Positions 18,806-27,872 of a stretch of DNA of 63,834 nt are shown one piece after another; positions within the stretch are counted from its first letter, which is position 1; each line of letters starts with the position of its first letter. The stretch lies in the NCBI RefSeq assembly GCF_003710815.1, contig NZ_RHHP01000009.1:1-63834 (forward strand), written 5' to 3'. The notes beneath the pieces were generated by a model. The model had not been told where the DNA came from. It searched no databases and was given only the letters and a program-made list of their open reading frames with translations. A program made the position numbers and the translations under genes. This DNA comes from Brevibacillus centrosporus (GTDB lineage: Bacteria; Bacillota; Bacilli; Brevibacillales; Brevibacillaceae).

Positions 18806-19735
18806 GTGACGACACCAATTCAAACTGAGACTGCACAAATCGTGACCGTTCGTAAGAGAAAAAAATCGGGAAGTCTATCGCGCTTTTTTCGCCTGCTGTG
18901 GAAAAGCAAGGTGGGAACAATCGGCCTGCTGATCATGGCAGCGATTGTCTTCGTGGCTGTTTTTGCAGGAGCGATAGCCCCGCATGACCCTGTGAAAACG
19001 AATGTTTCCAAACGCCTGCTCCCGCCGATGTGGCTGGAAAAGGGGAACTCGGACTATCCGCTGGGTACGGACAATTTAGGCCGCGATGTTTTAAGCCGCA
19101 TTATATACGGTTCACAGGTTTCCCTGATCGTGGGTATTTTCGCGGTCATGCTGGCAGGAGCGATCGGCGGTTTGCTCGGGCTGGTCTCTGGCTATTACGG
19201 CGGCTGGATCGACGCGATCATCATGCGAACGGTCGATGCGTTTCTCGCTATACCGAGCATGCTGCTTATGCTGATCATCCTGTTTGTCATGGGGCCAAGC
19301 CTCGGAACGCTGATCTTTACACTAGGGATCACCAACTGGGTCAAGTACGCCCGCATCATTCGCGGAGAAGTGCTCAGTATGAAGGAGCGCGATTTCGTCA
19401 AAGCCTCCCGCACAGTGGGCGCCAGCGATGCCCGGATCATTTTCACGCATATCCTGCCGAATGTGACCTCGTCCTTTATCGTCGTCTCTACGATTAGCGT
19501 GGCGGCAGCGATCATCTCGGAAGCTTCACTCAGCTTTCTGGGTCTAGGTGTCCAGCCCCCGACGGTTTCCTGGGGAGGCATGCTCAGTGATGGCAGGCAG
19601 TATCTGGCGACGAGCTGGTGGGTCGCTACCTTTCCTGGCATAGCCATTACGATTACGGTTCTGGGAATCATCTTTTTGGGAGACTGGATCCGCGATGTAC
19701 TCGATCCAAAAATGAAGGCAAAAGGCTCGAAATAG
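18806..19735 (+). CDS. ABC peptide-transporter permease (DppC-type)
   Basis: A 309-residue permease of the DppC/OppC type. A cytoplasmic basic N-terminus is followed by a first helix, APHDP, the hallmark HPLGTDNLGRDVLSR-like segment (here YPLGTDNLGRDVLSRI), and an EAA loop DFVKASRTVGASDARIIFTHILPN. GTG start behind AAAGGGGTG, 12 bp after the previous stop. Partner of the DppB-type subunit. Confidence 0.91.
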   Translation: MTTPIQTETAQIVTVRKRKKSGSLSRFFRLLWKSKVGTIGLLIMAAIVFVAVFAGAIAPHDPVKTNVSKRLLPPMWLEKGNSDYPLGTDNLGRDVLSRIIYGSQVSLIVGIFAVMLAGAIGGLLGLVSGYYGGWIDAIIMRTVDAFLAIPSMLLMLIILFVMGPSLGTLIFTLGITNWVKYARIIRGEVLSMKERDFVKASRTVGASDARIIFTHILPNVTSSFIVVSTISVAAAIISEASLSFLGLGVQPPTVSWGGMLSDGRQYLATSWWVATFPGIAITITVLGIIFLGDWIRDVLDPKMKAKGSK

Positions 19736-19751
19736 GAGAGGGGGGAAACGA

Positions 19752-20714
19752 GTGCAGCACAAATTGTTGGAAGTCACCAACCTGCAGACACATTTTAAAA
19801 CAGAAGATGGCGTCGTACCGTCTGTGAATGGCGTGTCGTTTTCCGTATCCAGAGGGGAGACGCTTGCGATCGTAGGCGAGTCCGGCTGTGGGAAAAGCGT
19901 AACCTCGCTGTCTATTATGAGGCTGGTCGCATCTCCCGGAGAGGTAGTCGGCGGAGAGATTCTGTTTGAAGGCCAGGATCTGTTGAAGCTGGGCAAAAAA
20001 GAGATGAGGAAACTGCGCGGGAACAAGATTTCGATGATTTTTCAGGAGCCGATGTCGTCGTTGAACCCCGTGTTTACCATCGAAAATCAACTGGGTGAAG
20101 TATTTCGCATCCATGAAAGGCTGGATAAGAAGCAAGCGAGGCAAAAAAGCATCGCGATGCTGGAGAGAGTGGGCATACCCAATCCGGAGCGGGTCGTAGG
20201 CTATTTTCCGCATCAGCTGTCTGGCGGTATGCGGCAGCGGGTCATGATCGCGATGGCACTGGCGTGTAACCCGGCTCTGCTTATTGCAGACGAGCCGACG
20301 ACCGCATTGGATGTGACAATACAGGCGCAAATTTTGGAATTGATGAAGTCGTTAAACAAAGCGTATCAAACGGGGGTCATCCTCATCACGCATGACCTGG
20401 GGGTCGTGGCGGAGATGGCCGACCGGGTCGTGGTGATGTACGCCGGAGAAGTGGTGGAGGATGCTTCGGTCTTTGATTTATTCGCGAATCCGCAGCATCC
20501 GTACACGACGGGGCTCATGAAATCGCTGCCGAAAATGGATGAGCAGCTCGAGGAATTAGACTCGATTACCGGCTCTGTTCCGAATCCACTAGAGATGCCA
20601 AAGGGCTGTGCTTTCCACCCACGCTGCCCGAAGGCGACGGTCGAATGCACACAGATCAAGCCGCAGCTGGAAGAGTATCGTGCCAATCATCTGGTTCGCT
20701 GCTTGCATACATAG
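19752..20714 (+). CDS. ABC peptide-transporter ATPase (DppD-type)
   Basis: A 320-residue ATP-binding subunit. Walker A is GESGCGKS, the Q-loop lies in [13 protein letters not shown], the signature is LSGGMRQRV, and Walker B is [12 protein letters not shown]. The C-terminal oligopeptide-transporter extension with conserved cysteines reads [15 protein letters not shown] and is typical of DppD/OppD. GTG start after a strong GGAGAGGGGG. It hydrolyses ATP as a heterodimer with the next gene product. Confidence 0.93.
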   Translation: MQHKLLEVTNLQTHFKTEDGVVPSVNGVSFSVSRGETLAIVGESGCGKSVTSLSIMRLVASPGEVVGGEILFEGQDLLKLGKKEMRKLRGNKISMIFQEPMSSLNPVFTIENQLGEVFRIHERLDKKQARQKSIAMLERVGIPNPERVVGYFPHQLSGGMRQRVMIAMALACNPALLIADEPTTALDVTIQAQILELMKSLNKAYQTGVILITHDLGVVAEMADRVVVMYAGEVVEDASVFDLFANPQHPYTTGLMKSLPKMDEQLEELDSITGSVPNPLEMPKGCAFHPRCPKATVECTQIKPQLEEYRANHLVRCLHT

Positions 20715-20728
20715 GGAGGTGATCGGCA

Positions 20729-21715
20729 ATGGCGCTAGACACGGCTCCGTTATTGGAAGTCAAAGGATTGAAAAAATACTATCCCTTTAAAAAGGGGATG
20801 TTTTCGTCTGAAGTAGGCTATGTACGGGCAGTAGATGGTCTGGATTTTACCGTTCAACAAGGTGAGACGCTAGGAATCGTGGGGGAATCCGGCTGCGGGA
20901 AATCGACCGTTGGACAGCTGATCCTGCAGCTCTTGGAGCCGACTGAAGGAGAGATCTGGTTTCAGGGCAAGGACGTCTCGACCTTGGGGAAGTCCGAGCT
21001 GAAGCAGGCGCGGCGAAATTTGCAAATGATCTTTCAAGACCCTTACTTCTCCTTGAATCCCCGCATGCGAGTCGAGGATATTGTGGGAGAACCTCTGAAA
21101 ATCTTTGAACGGTACAGCAAAAAAGAGCGCAGAGAAAAGGTAGTGGAGCTGCTGCGGCTCGTCGGGCTGGATACGCACCATCTCTCCCGGCATCCGCATG
21201 AGTTTAGCGGAGGTCAGCGGCAGCGCATCGGAATTGCTCGTGCCCTGGCGTTAAATCCAAAGATTATTGTCTGCGATGAAGCCGTATCGGCATTGGATGT
21301 ATCGATACAATCGCAAATATTGAATCTGCTCCGAAAGCTGCAAAACGAGCTGGGCCTGACGTACATTTTTATCGCCCATGGATTGCCGGCGGTCAAGCAT
21401 ATCAGTGATCGGATCGCCGTGATGTACCTGGGGAGAATCGTGGAGCTGGCGGATCGAGACACGCTGTTTGCCAGCCCCAAGCATCCTTACACCAAAGCTT
21501 TGCTATCTGCGGTACCGATTCCAGACCCGTTGCTGCGAAAGGAACGGATCATTTTACAGGGAGATTTGCCGAATCCGGCGGCTCCACCGTCTGGCTGTCA
21601 CTTTCATACGCGCTGTCCCTACGCCCAGCCTGTCTGCGAGACGAAGTCACCCGAGCTTATGGCATACGGAGGGGGGCAGGTAGCGGCCTGCCATTTCCCA
21701 TTAGAAGCTGAATAA
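20729..21715 (+). CDS. ABC peptide-transporter ATPase (DppF-type)
   Basis: A 328-residue ATP-binding subunit. It has Walker [10 protein letters not shown], the Q-loop in MIFQDPYFSLNPRM, signature FSGGQRQRIGIARAL, Walker B IIVCDEAVSALD, and the C-terminal GCHFHTRCPYAQPVC extension. The H-loop is FIAHGLPAVKHIS; a glycine replaces the usual aspartate after the histidine (HDL to HGL), a mild oddity that should not abolish activity. Start ATG after GGGAGGTGA. It completes the five-component importer. Confidence 0.92.
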   Translation: MALDTAPLLEVKGLKKYYPFKKGMFSSEVGYVRAVDGLDFTVQQGETLGIVGESGCGKSTVGQLILQLLEPTEGEIWFQGKDVSTLGKSELKQARRNLQMIFQDPYFSLNPRMRVEDIVGEPLKIFERYSKKERREKVVELLRLVGLDTHHLSRHPHEFSGGQRQRIGIARALALNPKIIVCDEAVSALDVSIQSQILNLLRKLQNELGLTYIFIAHGLPAVKHISDRIAVMYLGRIVELADRDTLFASPKHPYTKALLSAVPIPDPLLRKERIILQGDLPNPAAPPSGCHFHTRCPYAQPVCETKSPELMAYGGGQVAACHFPLEAE

Positions 21716-21749
21716 TAGCCATCATTCATGAACAAAGGAGAGAACCGTC

Positions 21750-22886
21750 ATGAGCGAATCAAAGTCTCGGAACCTATCTACCCGTTCTACTAAAAGCTTT
21801 CCGTTCTATTGCTTTCAGGGAACCTATCGCCAGATCGGCCGGCAGCACGGGGAAGCGTGCAGAGAGCTGATCCATAAAAATCTGGAGCTGGCTAGCGAGC
21901 GTCTTCGGAGAAAATATAATGTTTCCTCACGTGAAGAAGTGGCAGAGGCTGCCCTGCAGTATCGGAGCTATGTGATCAAATACGCACCGCAATTCGACGA
22001 AGAAATTCAGGGCTTGGCAGAAGGCGCGGGAATCTCTCTGGGAGAAGCTTACCTGTTGCAGGTCCGGGCCGAGCTGAATAAAATTTTTCAAACCAATCAG
22101 ACAGAGTGCACGACGTTTGCCGTTGCCGCAGAAGCGACAGCAGACGGCTCGCCACTCATCGGTCAGAATGCCGATCTGCCTGCTTTTTACGGTGAGCTGA
22201 GTATCGTAATTGAGTCGATCCCCGATGAGGGGCCTGCGACTCTCATGCTGACACCTGCGGGTCAAATCTCCTTCATTGGGATTAATGATGCTGGAGTGGG
22301 GGCATTCGGCAACTTCTTGACGTGTGATGGGTGGCGAGTAGGCTTCCCCCGGTACTTCTTTACGAAACTGGCGTTGACTCGCAGTACGACAGCAGAAGCG
22401 GTAGAGCTTGTAGATAGCCTCTATCGCGCCTCCTCGCGCAACCTGATCATGCTGGACAAACAAGGCGGCATCGTCGATGTGGAGACGATCCCGTCCAGAA
22501 TCTCCCGCATCGAGGCGAAAAATGGCATTCTGGCTCACTCCAATCATTTCGTCAGTCCAGAGCTTCTGGGCGAGGAACGCTTAACAGGAATTGAGCTGGA
22601 AAATTCCCGCGTCCGCATTTCCCGTATGACAGAGCTGCTGGAAGCGAACCGAGGCAAGCTGAATGCCGAAGTGATGCAGGATATTTTGCGTGATCGTGGA
22701 AGCTATCCGCATTGCCTTTGCCAAATCGAGGGAGACGAGGGCATGCAGGCACCAGGAGAGAGGGCGACAGATATCATTACCTTTGCCTCCGTGATTGCTG
22801 AGCCTGCCAAAGGGCATTTATGGATCGCGATCGGGCCGCCTGATCAGTACGAGTACAAAAAGTATTCGTTCTCTCCTCGAAACTAA
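21750..22886 (+). CDS. C45-family acyltransferase-like Ntn hydrolase
   Basis: A 378-residue homologue of the acyl-CoA:6-aminopenicillanic-acid acyltransferase (IAT) family, peptidase C45. These Ntn hydrolases cleave themselves before a cysteine that then acts as the N-terminal nucleophile. The likely nucleophile is Cys120 in QTECTTFAVAAEA, followed by GQNADLPAF, and the late conserved block is PHCLCQ. The family hydrolyses or forms amide bonds to amino-acid-like amines. In this operon, with an M20 peptidase, peptide importer and esterase, a role in deacylating imported N-acyl amino acids or peptides is plausible but unproven. Confidence 0.85.
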   Translation: MSESKSRNLSTRSTKSFPFYCFQGTYRQIGRQHGEACRELIHKNLELASERLRRKYNVSSREEVAEAALQYRSYVIKYAPQFDEEIQGLAEGAGISLGEAYLLQVRAELNKIFQTNQTECTTFAVAAEATADGSPLIGQNADLPAFYGELSIVIESIPDEGPATLMLTPAGQISFIGINDAGVGAFGNFLTCDGWRVGFPRYFFTKLALTRSTTAEAVELVDSLYRASSRNLIMLDKQGGIVDVETIPSRISRIEAKNGILAHSNHFVSPELLGEERLTGIELENSRVRISRMTELLEANRGKLNAEVMQDILRDRGSYPHCLCQIEGDEGMQAPGERATDIITFASVIAEPAKGHLWIAIGPPDQYEYKKYSFSPRN

Positions 22887-22922
22887 CCATTTTGCTGGCT
22901 GCGGAAAGGGGACCCATCATCC

Positions 22923-23507
22923 ATGAAAGTCGTTTGCTTTGGAGACAGTTTAACGGCGAGGACAGAAGGCTATGATCGTCCTTTGTTGTCGATCATGCTG
23001 GAGGCGAAACTGGGCGCAGAATGGGAAGTCGTCAACGCGGGTGTACCTGGAAACAATACGTTTCAGGCGCGGGAGCGGGTAGAGACGGACGTCTTACAGC
23101 ACGCTCCTGATCTGGTGACCGTGTTTTTCGGGGCCAACGATGCAGCCTTTCACAAACAGGTCCCTCTGCCAGACTTCAAAACCAATCTCAAGGAAGTGGT
23201 CACGCGCATTGGGCCGAACAGGGTCATTCTGATTAGCCCAGCACCAGTTGACGAGCGTTTGCAGGAGTTTCGGACGAATGCAGTCATGCAGCAATACGCC
23301 GATGCTGTCCAGGAAGTGAGTGAGGCGACAGGCTGCCATTACCTCGATCTTTTCAAGAGAATGATGGGACTGCCGAACCTTCAGGAGGTTTTGCGAGGGC
23401 AAAGAAACGATGGCCTCCATTTTGGGGAGCTAGGATACGAGGTTTTGTCGGAAGAGATCCGTCGGAAGATAAAAAGAGTTATGCAAACAACGAAAGAAGC
23501 TAAATAG
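22923..23507 (+). CDS. SGNH/GDSL-family hydrolase
   Basis: A 194-residue cytoplasmic SGNH esterase. Block I is FGDSLTAR (catalytic Ser at residue 9), the block II glycine is in NAGVPGNNT, block III is FFGANDA, and the block V pair is DGLHFGELGYEVL with catalytic Asp and His. It resembles the isoamyl-acetate-hydrolysing esterase branch. Last gene of the M20-Dpp-C45 operon, followed by a strong terminator, so it may remove an ester group from the imported compound. Confidence 0.87.
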   Translation: MKVVCFGDSLTARTEGYDRPLLSIMLEAKLGAEWEVVNAGVPGNNTFQARERVETDVLQHAPDLVTVFFGANDAAFHKQVPLPDFKTNLKEVVTRIGPNRVILISPAPVDERLQEFRTNAVMQQYADAVQEVSEATGCHYLDLFKRMMGLPNLQEVLRGQRNDGLHFGELGYEVLSEEIRRKIKRVMQTTKEAK

Positions 23508-23514
23508 ATTGGAT

Positions 23515-23547
23515 AAAAAGAGCAGGTAGCCTCGGTACCTGCTCTTT
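23515..23547 (+). terminator. intrinsic terminator of the Dpp operon
   Basis: AAAAAGAGCAGGTA-gcctcgg-TACCTGCTCTTT. A TAAGAATCTATGAGATTC palindrome follows about 10 bp later (see repeat entry). Confidence 0.9.
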
Positions 23548-23556
23548 GTTATAGAG

Positions 23557-23582
23557 ATAAGAATCTATGAGATTCGTATACG
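23557..23582. repeat. terminator-associated palindrome, copy 1
   Basis: TAAGAATCTATGAGATTCGTA, a variant of the TAAGAATTTATAAGATTCTTA palindrome found at 31055, 36853 and 40660. As in the other copies it starts within about 10 bp of a terminator. Confidence 0.5.
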
Positions 23583-23651
23583 CGCAAATACAAATACGAC
23601 TTCACCCCATAAAGTTTGAAGATGACTTCAATCATAAAATTTTTTGCAAAA

Positions 23652-23701
23652 AACTCGCGAAATTACTAATTTTACCTATCGATTGAGGGGGGCTTATAAT
23701 C
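23652..23701 (+). promoter_or_regulatory. promoter module B before the PepSY gene
   Basis: Contains AACTCGCGAA, ATTAC and TAATTTTACCTATC, then GAGGGGGG and a TATAAT -10 (23695-23700). It is nearly identical to 14716-14764 before the M20/Dpp operon. TTTACC is the probable -35 (18-nt spacing). Immediately downstream lies a separate palindrome, ATTTGAA-aa-TTCAAAT (23709-23724). Confidence 0.65.
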
Positions 23702-23761
23702 AGCTTGTATTTGAAAATTCAAATTTTTCTATAAAAAAATTGAAAGAGAAGGGAGCATTAT

Positions 23762-24880
23762 ATGAGTGTTAAAAAGGTATTCGAGAAGGTCCATAAGTAT
23801 TTGAGCTTCGTGTTCGGAATCTTTATCGTGCTTCTCTGTTTGTCGGGCAGCATCTTGGTCTTTGAGCATGATATTAAAAACTTCCAGCACCCGGAGCTGT
23901 ACAAAGTAAGTCCAGGGAATGCTACTTTTTCAGAAATAGAAACCAATATTAAAGAAGCTTATCCATCGGGGAAAATTGATCGCATATACACACCGGAGGG
24001 TCCATTTGGTCAAGGGACGTATCTGTATAGGGTGAAAGAAGGAAAGACGGTCCACACATTAAGTATCGATCCGGGAACAGGTGAGATAAATGGCACCGAG
24101 GGTGATGAAAGTCCATTTATTGTTTGGTTGAAATCCTTTCACTCGACCTTGCTTATACCTGTTTATGGCATTGATGTAGTGGGATGGATCGGGTTTATCC
24201 TAGCCTTTATTCTCATTACCGGGCTCTATATGTGGTGGCCAGGGATCAAGAGAATACTTCAAGGTTTAAAATGGAGAAAAAATGCCCCCAATTCTTATGC
24301 GAAGTTCTCAAGTTTACATAGAGTGATTGGAGTGTACACCATCCCCATTTTGCTGGTTATTACTCTAAGTGGAGCACTGATCCCTTTCTATGTAACGATG
24401 TTGGGATGGTTTGGTATTGACTCCAGTATGCCAGCTGAAAAACTGACCTTGCAGCCAACGCCTGAGGGGGAGCTGCCCCTAGACGTACTCCTCGCCAAAA
24501 TAAAAGAAGATGGTCCAAATGATGTTATATCCCAGATTCGCTATCCTGCCTCACCGGAAAAGGCAATCGAGTTTCGTACCAATCGGGTGCAGGATCCGGG
24601 GTTTGGAAGCAATCGAATTTATATGAACCAATACACAGGCGAGATTATCGGAAAGCAAGGACCGGATACTACACCCGGCTGGATCGTGAAGGTGTGGTTG
24701 TTCCCCCTTCATACGGCTGTGGAATACAACATGTTCCTAAAAATCATCTATGCACTTGCTGGGCTTGTCCCCGTTTTCCTCATGTTTTCGGGATTGTACA
24801 TCTGGTGGTATAAGCGAGGGAAAAGAAAACGATCGACTGCTCAAAAAAAGGATGAGAAACAGAAAGTATTGATATCCTAG
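23762..24880 (+). CDS. PepSY-associated TM domain membrane protein
   Basis: A 372-residue protein of the PepSY-TM family, with four predicted membrane helices: 18-37 LSFVFGIFIVLLCLSGSILV, one near 130-150 (GIDVVGWIGFILAFILITGLYMWW), one near 195-215, and a C-terminal FLKIIYALAGLVPVFLMFSGLYIWW. Extracytoplasmic PepSY repeats lie between. Family members occur in iron-siderophore reduction and uptake loci; the conserved histidines in SFHSTL and FPLHTAVEY could ligate heme. It stands alone with its own promoter and terminator. No Fur box is obvious, and the promoter is shared with the M20/Dpp operon. Confidence 0.82.
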   Translation: MSVKKVFEKVHKYLSFVFGIFIVLLCLSGSILVFEHDIKNFQHPELYKVSPGNATFSEIETNIKEAYPSGKIDRIYTPEGPFGQGTYLYRVKEGKTVHTLSIDPGTGEINGTEGDESPFIVWLKSFHSTLLIPVYGIDVVGWIGFILAFILITGLYMWWPGIKRILQGLKWRKNAPNSYAKFSSLHRVIGVYTIPILLVITLSGALIPFYVTMLGWFGIDSSMPAEKLTLQPTPEGELPLDVLLAKIKEDGPNDVISQIRYPASPEKAIEFRTNRVQDPGFGSNRIYMNQYTGEIIGKQGPDTTPGWIVKVWLFPLHTAVEYNMFLKIIYALAGLVPVFLMFSGLYIWWYKRGKRKRSTAQKKDEKQKVLIS

Positions 24881-24888
24881 TTTGTGAC

Positions 24889-24920
24889 AAAAGCCAGGGG
24901 AAGAATCCCGTGGCTTTTTG
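24889..24920 (+). terminator. intrinsic terminator
   Basis: AAAAGCCA-gg-GG-gaagaat-CC-cg-TGGCTTTTT, between the PepSY gene and the convergent TetR gene. Confidence 0.8.
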
Positions 24921-24947
24921 TTGGTTTTTTCTTATAGGCGGCTCTGG

Positions 24948-25565
24948 TTAATAATACAGACCACCCGTATAAAGCGCCGTAATATTATGAGTAATTTCCG
25001 ATATGGAATGCTTGTTTGTCTGATTCACAATATCCCATAAATGCGATTCGTTAAGAGAAAACCAATTCCTCGCGACCAAATAGTTATCCAGATCGGTCCG
25101 AGCCAGTCCAGTTTTCTGAGCGTAGGCGACGTCTTTGGCGATCTGTTCTACAAAGCTTTCCCGGATTTCAATCCACTTTTCCTGGACTTTATCGGAATGG
25201 CGAATGGCCTCCATAAATACCTGCATGATGGCCTGCTCCTGGATCGCGTTCTCCAGAAATAAGCGGGTTTGCATCGTGATCATATCGATGGCTTCCTGTT
25301 TGGATGTCGGTTCAAAGCTCATTTTGGCAATCTCGTAAAAGCGATTCATGACATCATCCATCAGCACGATCAATAGGTCGTCCTTGCCGCTGAAATGAAT
25401 GTAGGCTGTGCCGTAGCCGGTTTTTGCCTTTTTGATGATTTGGGAGATCGTTGCTTTTTGAAATCCGAATTCAATAAATATATCGTATCCAGCGGCTAAT
25501 AATCGTTTGCGGGTATTGATCGAGCGTAGATTTCTACCGTCTATATGTTCCGAGATCTTCGTCAC
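24948..25565 (-). CDS. TetR-family regulator
   Basis: A 205-residue TetR-type repressor. The HTH is TRKRLLAAGYDIFIEFGFQKATISQIIKKAKTGYGTAYIHF in two parts (residues 18-58); the helical ligand domain follows. The GTG start sits behind GAGGAAGG. It is divergent from the kynurenine-pathway operon, and the gap contains a perfect ATGTCAC-N15-GTGACAT repeat overlapping the operon promoter, so it is the likely repressor of tryptophan catabolism here. The effector could be tryptophan or kynurenine; this is inference. Confidence 0.87.
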   Translation of the reverse strand: MTKISEHIDGRNLRSINTRKRLLAAGYDIFIEFGFQKATISQIIKKAKTGYGTAYIHFSGKDDLLIVLMDDVMNRFYEIAKMSFEPTSKQEAIDMITMQTRLFLENAIQEQAIMQVFMEAIRHSDKVQEKWIEIRESFVEQIAKDVAYAQKTGLARTDLDNYLVARNWFSLNESHLWDIVNQTNKHSISEITHNITALYTGGLYY

Positions 25566-25663
25566 GTACCTTCCTCTTTTCGATCATTTTTCCTCATCTA
25601 TTACTGATATTACCTAATTACGATCGGAAATCAAAGACGAACAAGGGCGTTTGACAACATTAC

Positions 25664-25700
25664 TTGACGACATGTCACATATATTTTATATTAGTGACAT
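25664..25700 (+). promoter_or_regulatory. promoter and TetR operator of the kyn operon
   Basis: -35 TTGACG (25664-25669) and -10 TATATT (25687-25692) with 17-nt spacing. The inverted repeat ATGTCAC (25672-25678) / GTGACAT (25694-25700) straddles the -10. Binding there would block RNA polymerase. Confidence 0.65.
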
Positions 25701-25781
25701 CGCATCATATTTCCAACTTTTCTACTCAAACTAATATTCTCACTATTTACACTTTTACATAATAGAAGGGGGATTCTACTC

Positions 25782-26978
25782 ATGAGCTACCGTTTTGCTG
25801 ACCGGACCAAAATGTTTAAAACCTCGGCGATCCGCGAGATTGGAGGCATCATCCAAAGAAAGGGGAGCGATGTTATCTCTTTTGCGGGAGGAAACCCGCA
25901 TGAGCCTTATTTCCCTACTGCCGAAATCCAGCAGGCATTCGAAAAAGTATTCGCATCCGGCAATGCAAGCCTGCAGTACGGAATGACGACAGGCTACATG
26001 CCGCTGCGTGGAGCGATCAGTGAGCGGGTCAAGTCCAAGGGCATTCAGGCCAAGCCAGAGGAGATCCTGCTGACGACTGGCTCGCAGCAGTCGATTGACC
26101 TCTTGAGCCGCGTCATGCTGTCACCGGGCGATGTCGTGCTGACGGAAAACCCAACCTTCCTGGCTGCGACACAGGCATTTGAATCCTACGAGGCCAAATT
26201 GGTTGCCGTTGAAGGGGACAAAGACGGGATGTACCCGGAAGACCTCGAGCAGAAACTCAAGCAACATCAACCGAAATTCGTCTATGTTGTCCCTACCTTC
26301 TCCAATCCGGACGGAAAAGTCTGGAGCGAAGAGCGGCGAGCTGCTTTGCTGGAGCTGGCGTACAAGTACGATACACTGATCCTCGAAGACGATCCGTACG
26401 GGGACATCCAGTTTCATGAGGAGGAAAAGTACACGCCGATCGCTGCCATGGACGAACGGAAAACACAAGTCGTGTATACAAGCTCTTTTTCCAAGACGGT
26501 CGTACCCTCCCTGCGTATCGGGTGGGTGACTGGTCCTGAGGCTGTCATCAAGTACATGTCTCAGATCAAAGAAGCGGCAGACCTCATGTCGAGCCCACTG
26601 GACCAGCAAGCGCTGTACTATCTGCTGCGTGATATGGACCTGGATGCGCACATTCGGATGCTTAGCAAAAATTACTATCAGCATATGAGCATTATGCGAG
26701 ATTATTTAAATACCTTGGATGAGAATCTGGTTTCCTGGGTGGAGCCCAAGGGCGGGATGTTTATCTGGGCGAAGGTGCACGAGAGTATCAATGCAACAGA
26801 ATTGCTGAAGCAGGTCCTGGAGCACGGTGTTGCGTTCATTCCGGGCGGTCCCTTCTTTGTAGAAAATCCTCAAGAGAATACGCTTCGTTTGAACTTTACG
26901 CACCCGAATCCGGAAAAGATCAAGATCGGGATGGAGCGCTTGACAGCAGCGTTTAAACAATCGGTTAAATTGGGCTAG
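25782..26978 (+). CDS. PLP-dependent aminotransferase, probable kynurenine/aminoadipate type
   Basis: A 398-residue fold-type I class I/II aminotransferase. The PLP lysine lies in YTSSFSKTVVPSLRIGWV (about residue 237), the ring-stacking region in TTGSQQSIDLLSRV, the PLP-binding Asp in EDDPYGDIQF, and the carboxylate-binding Arg in TLRLNFTHP. It resembles the LysN/2-aminoadipate aminotransferase branch, which includes kynurenine aminotransferase II. It leads the operon with kynA and kynB, and no kynureninase is present. Conversion of kynurenine to kynurenate is therefore the most economical role, but broad aromatic or branched-chain transamination is possible. Confidence 0.85.
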   Translation: MSYRFADRTKMFKTSAIREIGGIIQRKGSDVISFAGGNPHEPYFPTAEIQQAFEKVFASGNASLQYGMTTGYMPLRGAISERVKSKGIQAKPEEILLTTGSQQSIDLLSRVMLSPGDVVLTENPTFLAATQAFESYEAKLVAVEGDKDGMYPEDLEQKLKQHQPKFVYVVPTFSNPDGKVWSEERRAALLELAYKYDTLILEDDPYGDIQFHEEEKYTPIAAMDERKTQVVYTSSFSKTVVPSLRIGWVTGPEAVIKYMSQIKEAADLMSSPLDQQALYYLLRDMDLDAHIRMLSKNYYQHMSIMRDYLNTLDENLVSWVEPKGGMFIWAKVHESINATELLKQVLEHGVAFIPGGPFFVENPQENTLRLNFTHPNPEKIKIGMERLTAAFKQSVKLG

Positions 26979-27026
26979 AAAAAGGAGAGACCTGTACGGA
27001 TGACCAAACAATCGGAGGAAGATCAA

Positions 27027-27860
27027 ATGAAAGACAGCAGTGAGCTGGAGAAAACCATTCATACCGATTTCGGCAAGGACATGACTTACGGGGATTATTT
27101 GCAGCTGGATCGTGTGCTGACAAGTCAAAAAAGGCTGTCCGATCATCATGATGAAATGCTGTTTATCGTCATCCATCAGGTGAGTGAGCTATGGATGAAG
27201 CAGATTCTGCACGAGCTGTCAGCTGCGATGGCGAGCATCCAGGAGGATCAGCTGGAACCGGCTTTCAAAATGCTGTCCCGCGTTTCCCGTATTCAGCAGC
27301 AGCTGATCAAGTCATGGGATGTGCTCTCTACGCTGACACCAGCGGAGTACATGCAGTTCCGTCACAAGCTGGGATACTCCTCCGGCTTTCAATCCTATCA
27401 AAACCGCATGATCGAGTTTATGCTCGGACATAAAAATGAACACGTCCTCTCTGTCTATCAGCACGAAGCGGAGCTGTCCAGCAAGATGAAGCAGCTTTTG
27501 GATGCGCCAAGCATTTACGACGCTGCAATCGCCGCTATGGCAAACCGGGGATTGCCGGTGGATGAAGCTGCCCTGAACCGTAACTGGGCGGAAGCCTATC
27601 AGCCGAACGAAAGTGTAGAGCAAGCATGGCTGGCCGTTTATCGGGATGTGAATAAGTATTGGGACCTGTATGAGCTGGCGGAAAAACTGGTGGACATCGC
27701 GAGCCAGCAGCAGCAATGGCGTTTTAATCACATGAATACCGTAGAGCGCATCATCGGGCAAAAGCCTGGCACAGGTGGATCTTCGGGGGTAGGCTATCTC
27801 AGGAGAGCTTTGGATCATCGCTTCTTCCCTGAGCTGTGGAGCCTGCGCACGCAACTGTAA
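27027..27860 (+). CDS. kynA: tryptophan 2,3-dioxygenase
   Basis: A 277-residue heme dioxygenase that opens the tryptophan indole ring to N-formylkynurenine. Conserved blocks are [36 protein letters not shown] (substrate pocket His), [17 protein letters not shown], and [24 protein letters not shown], which contains the axial heme histidine. I start at ATG 27027, behind GGAGGA at 7 nt; the in-frame ATG at 27000 with a weaker, more distant GGAG is the alternative (286 residues). It sits between the aminotransferase and kynB. Confidence 0.95.
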   Translation: MKDSSELEKTIHTDFGKDMTYGDYLQLDRVLTSQKRLSDHHDEMLFIVIHQVSELWMKQILHELSAAMASIQEDQLEPAFKMLSRVSRIQQQLIKSWDVLSTLTPAEYMQFRHKLGYSSGFQSYQNRMIEFMLGHKNEHVLSVYQHEAELSSKMKQLLDAPSIYDAAIAAMANRGLPVDEAALNRNWAEAYQPNESVEQAWLAVYRDVNKYWDLYELAEKLVDIASQQQQWRFNHMNTVERIIGQKPGTGGSSGVGYLRRALDHRFFPELWSLRTQL

Positions 27861-27872
27861 GGGGGGCTTTCC

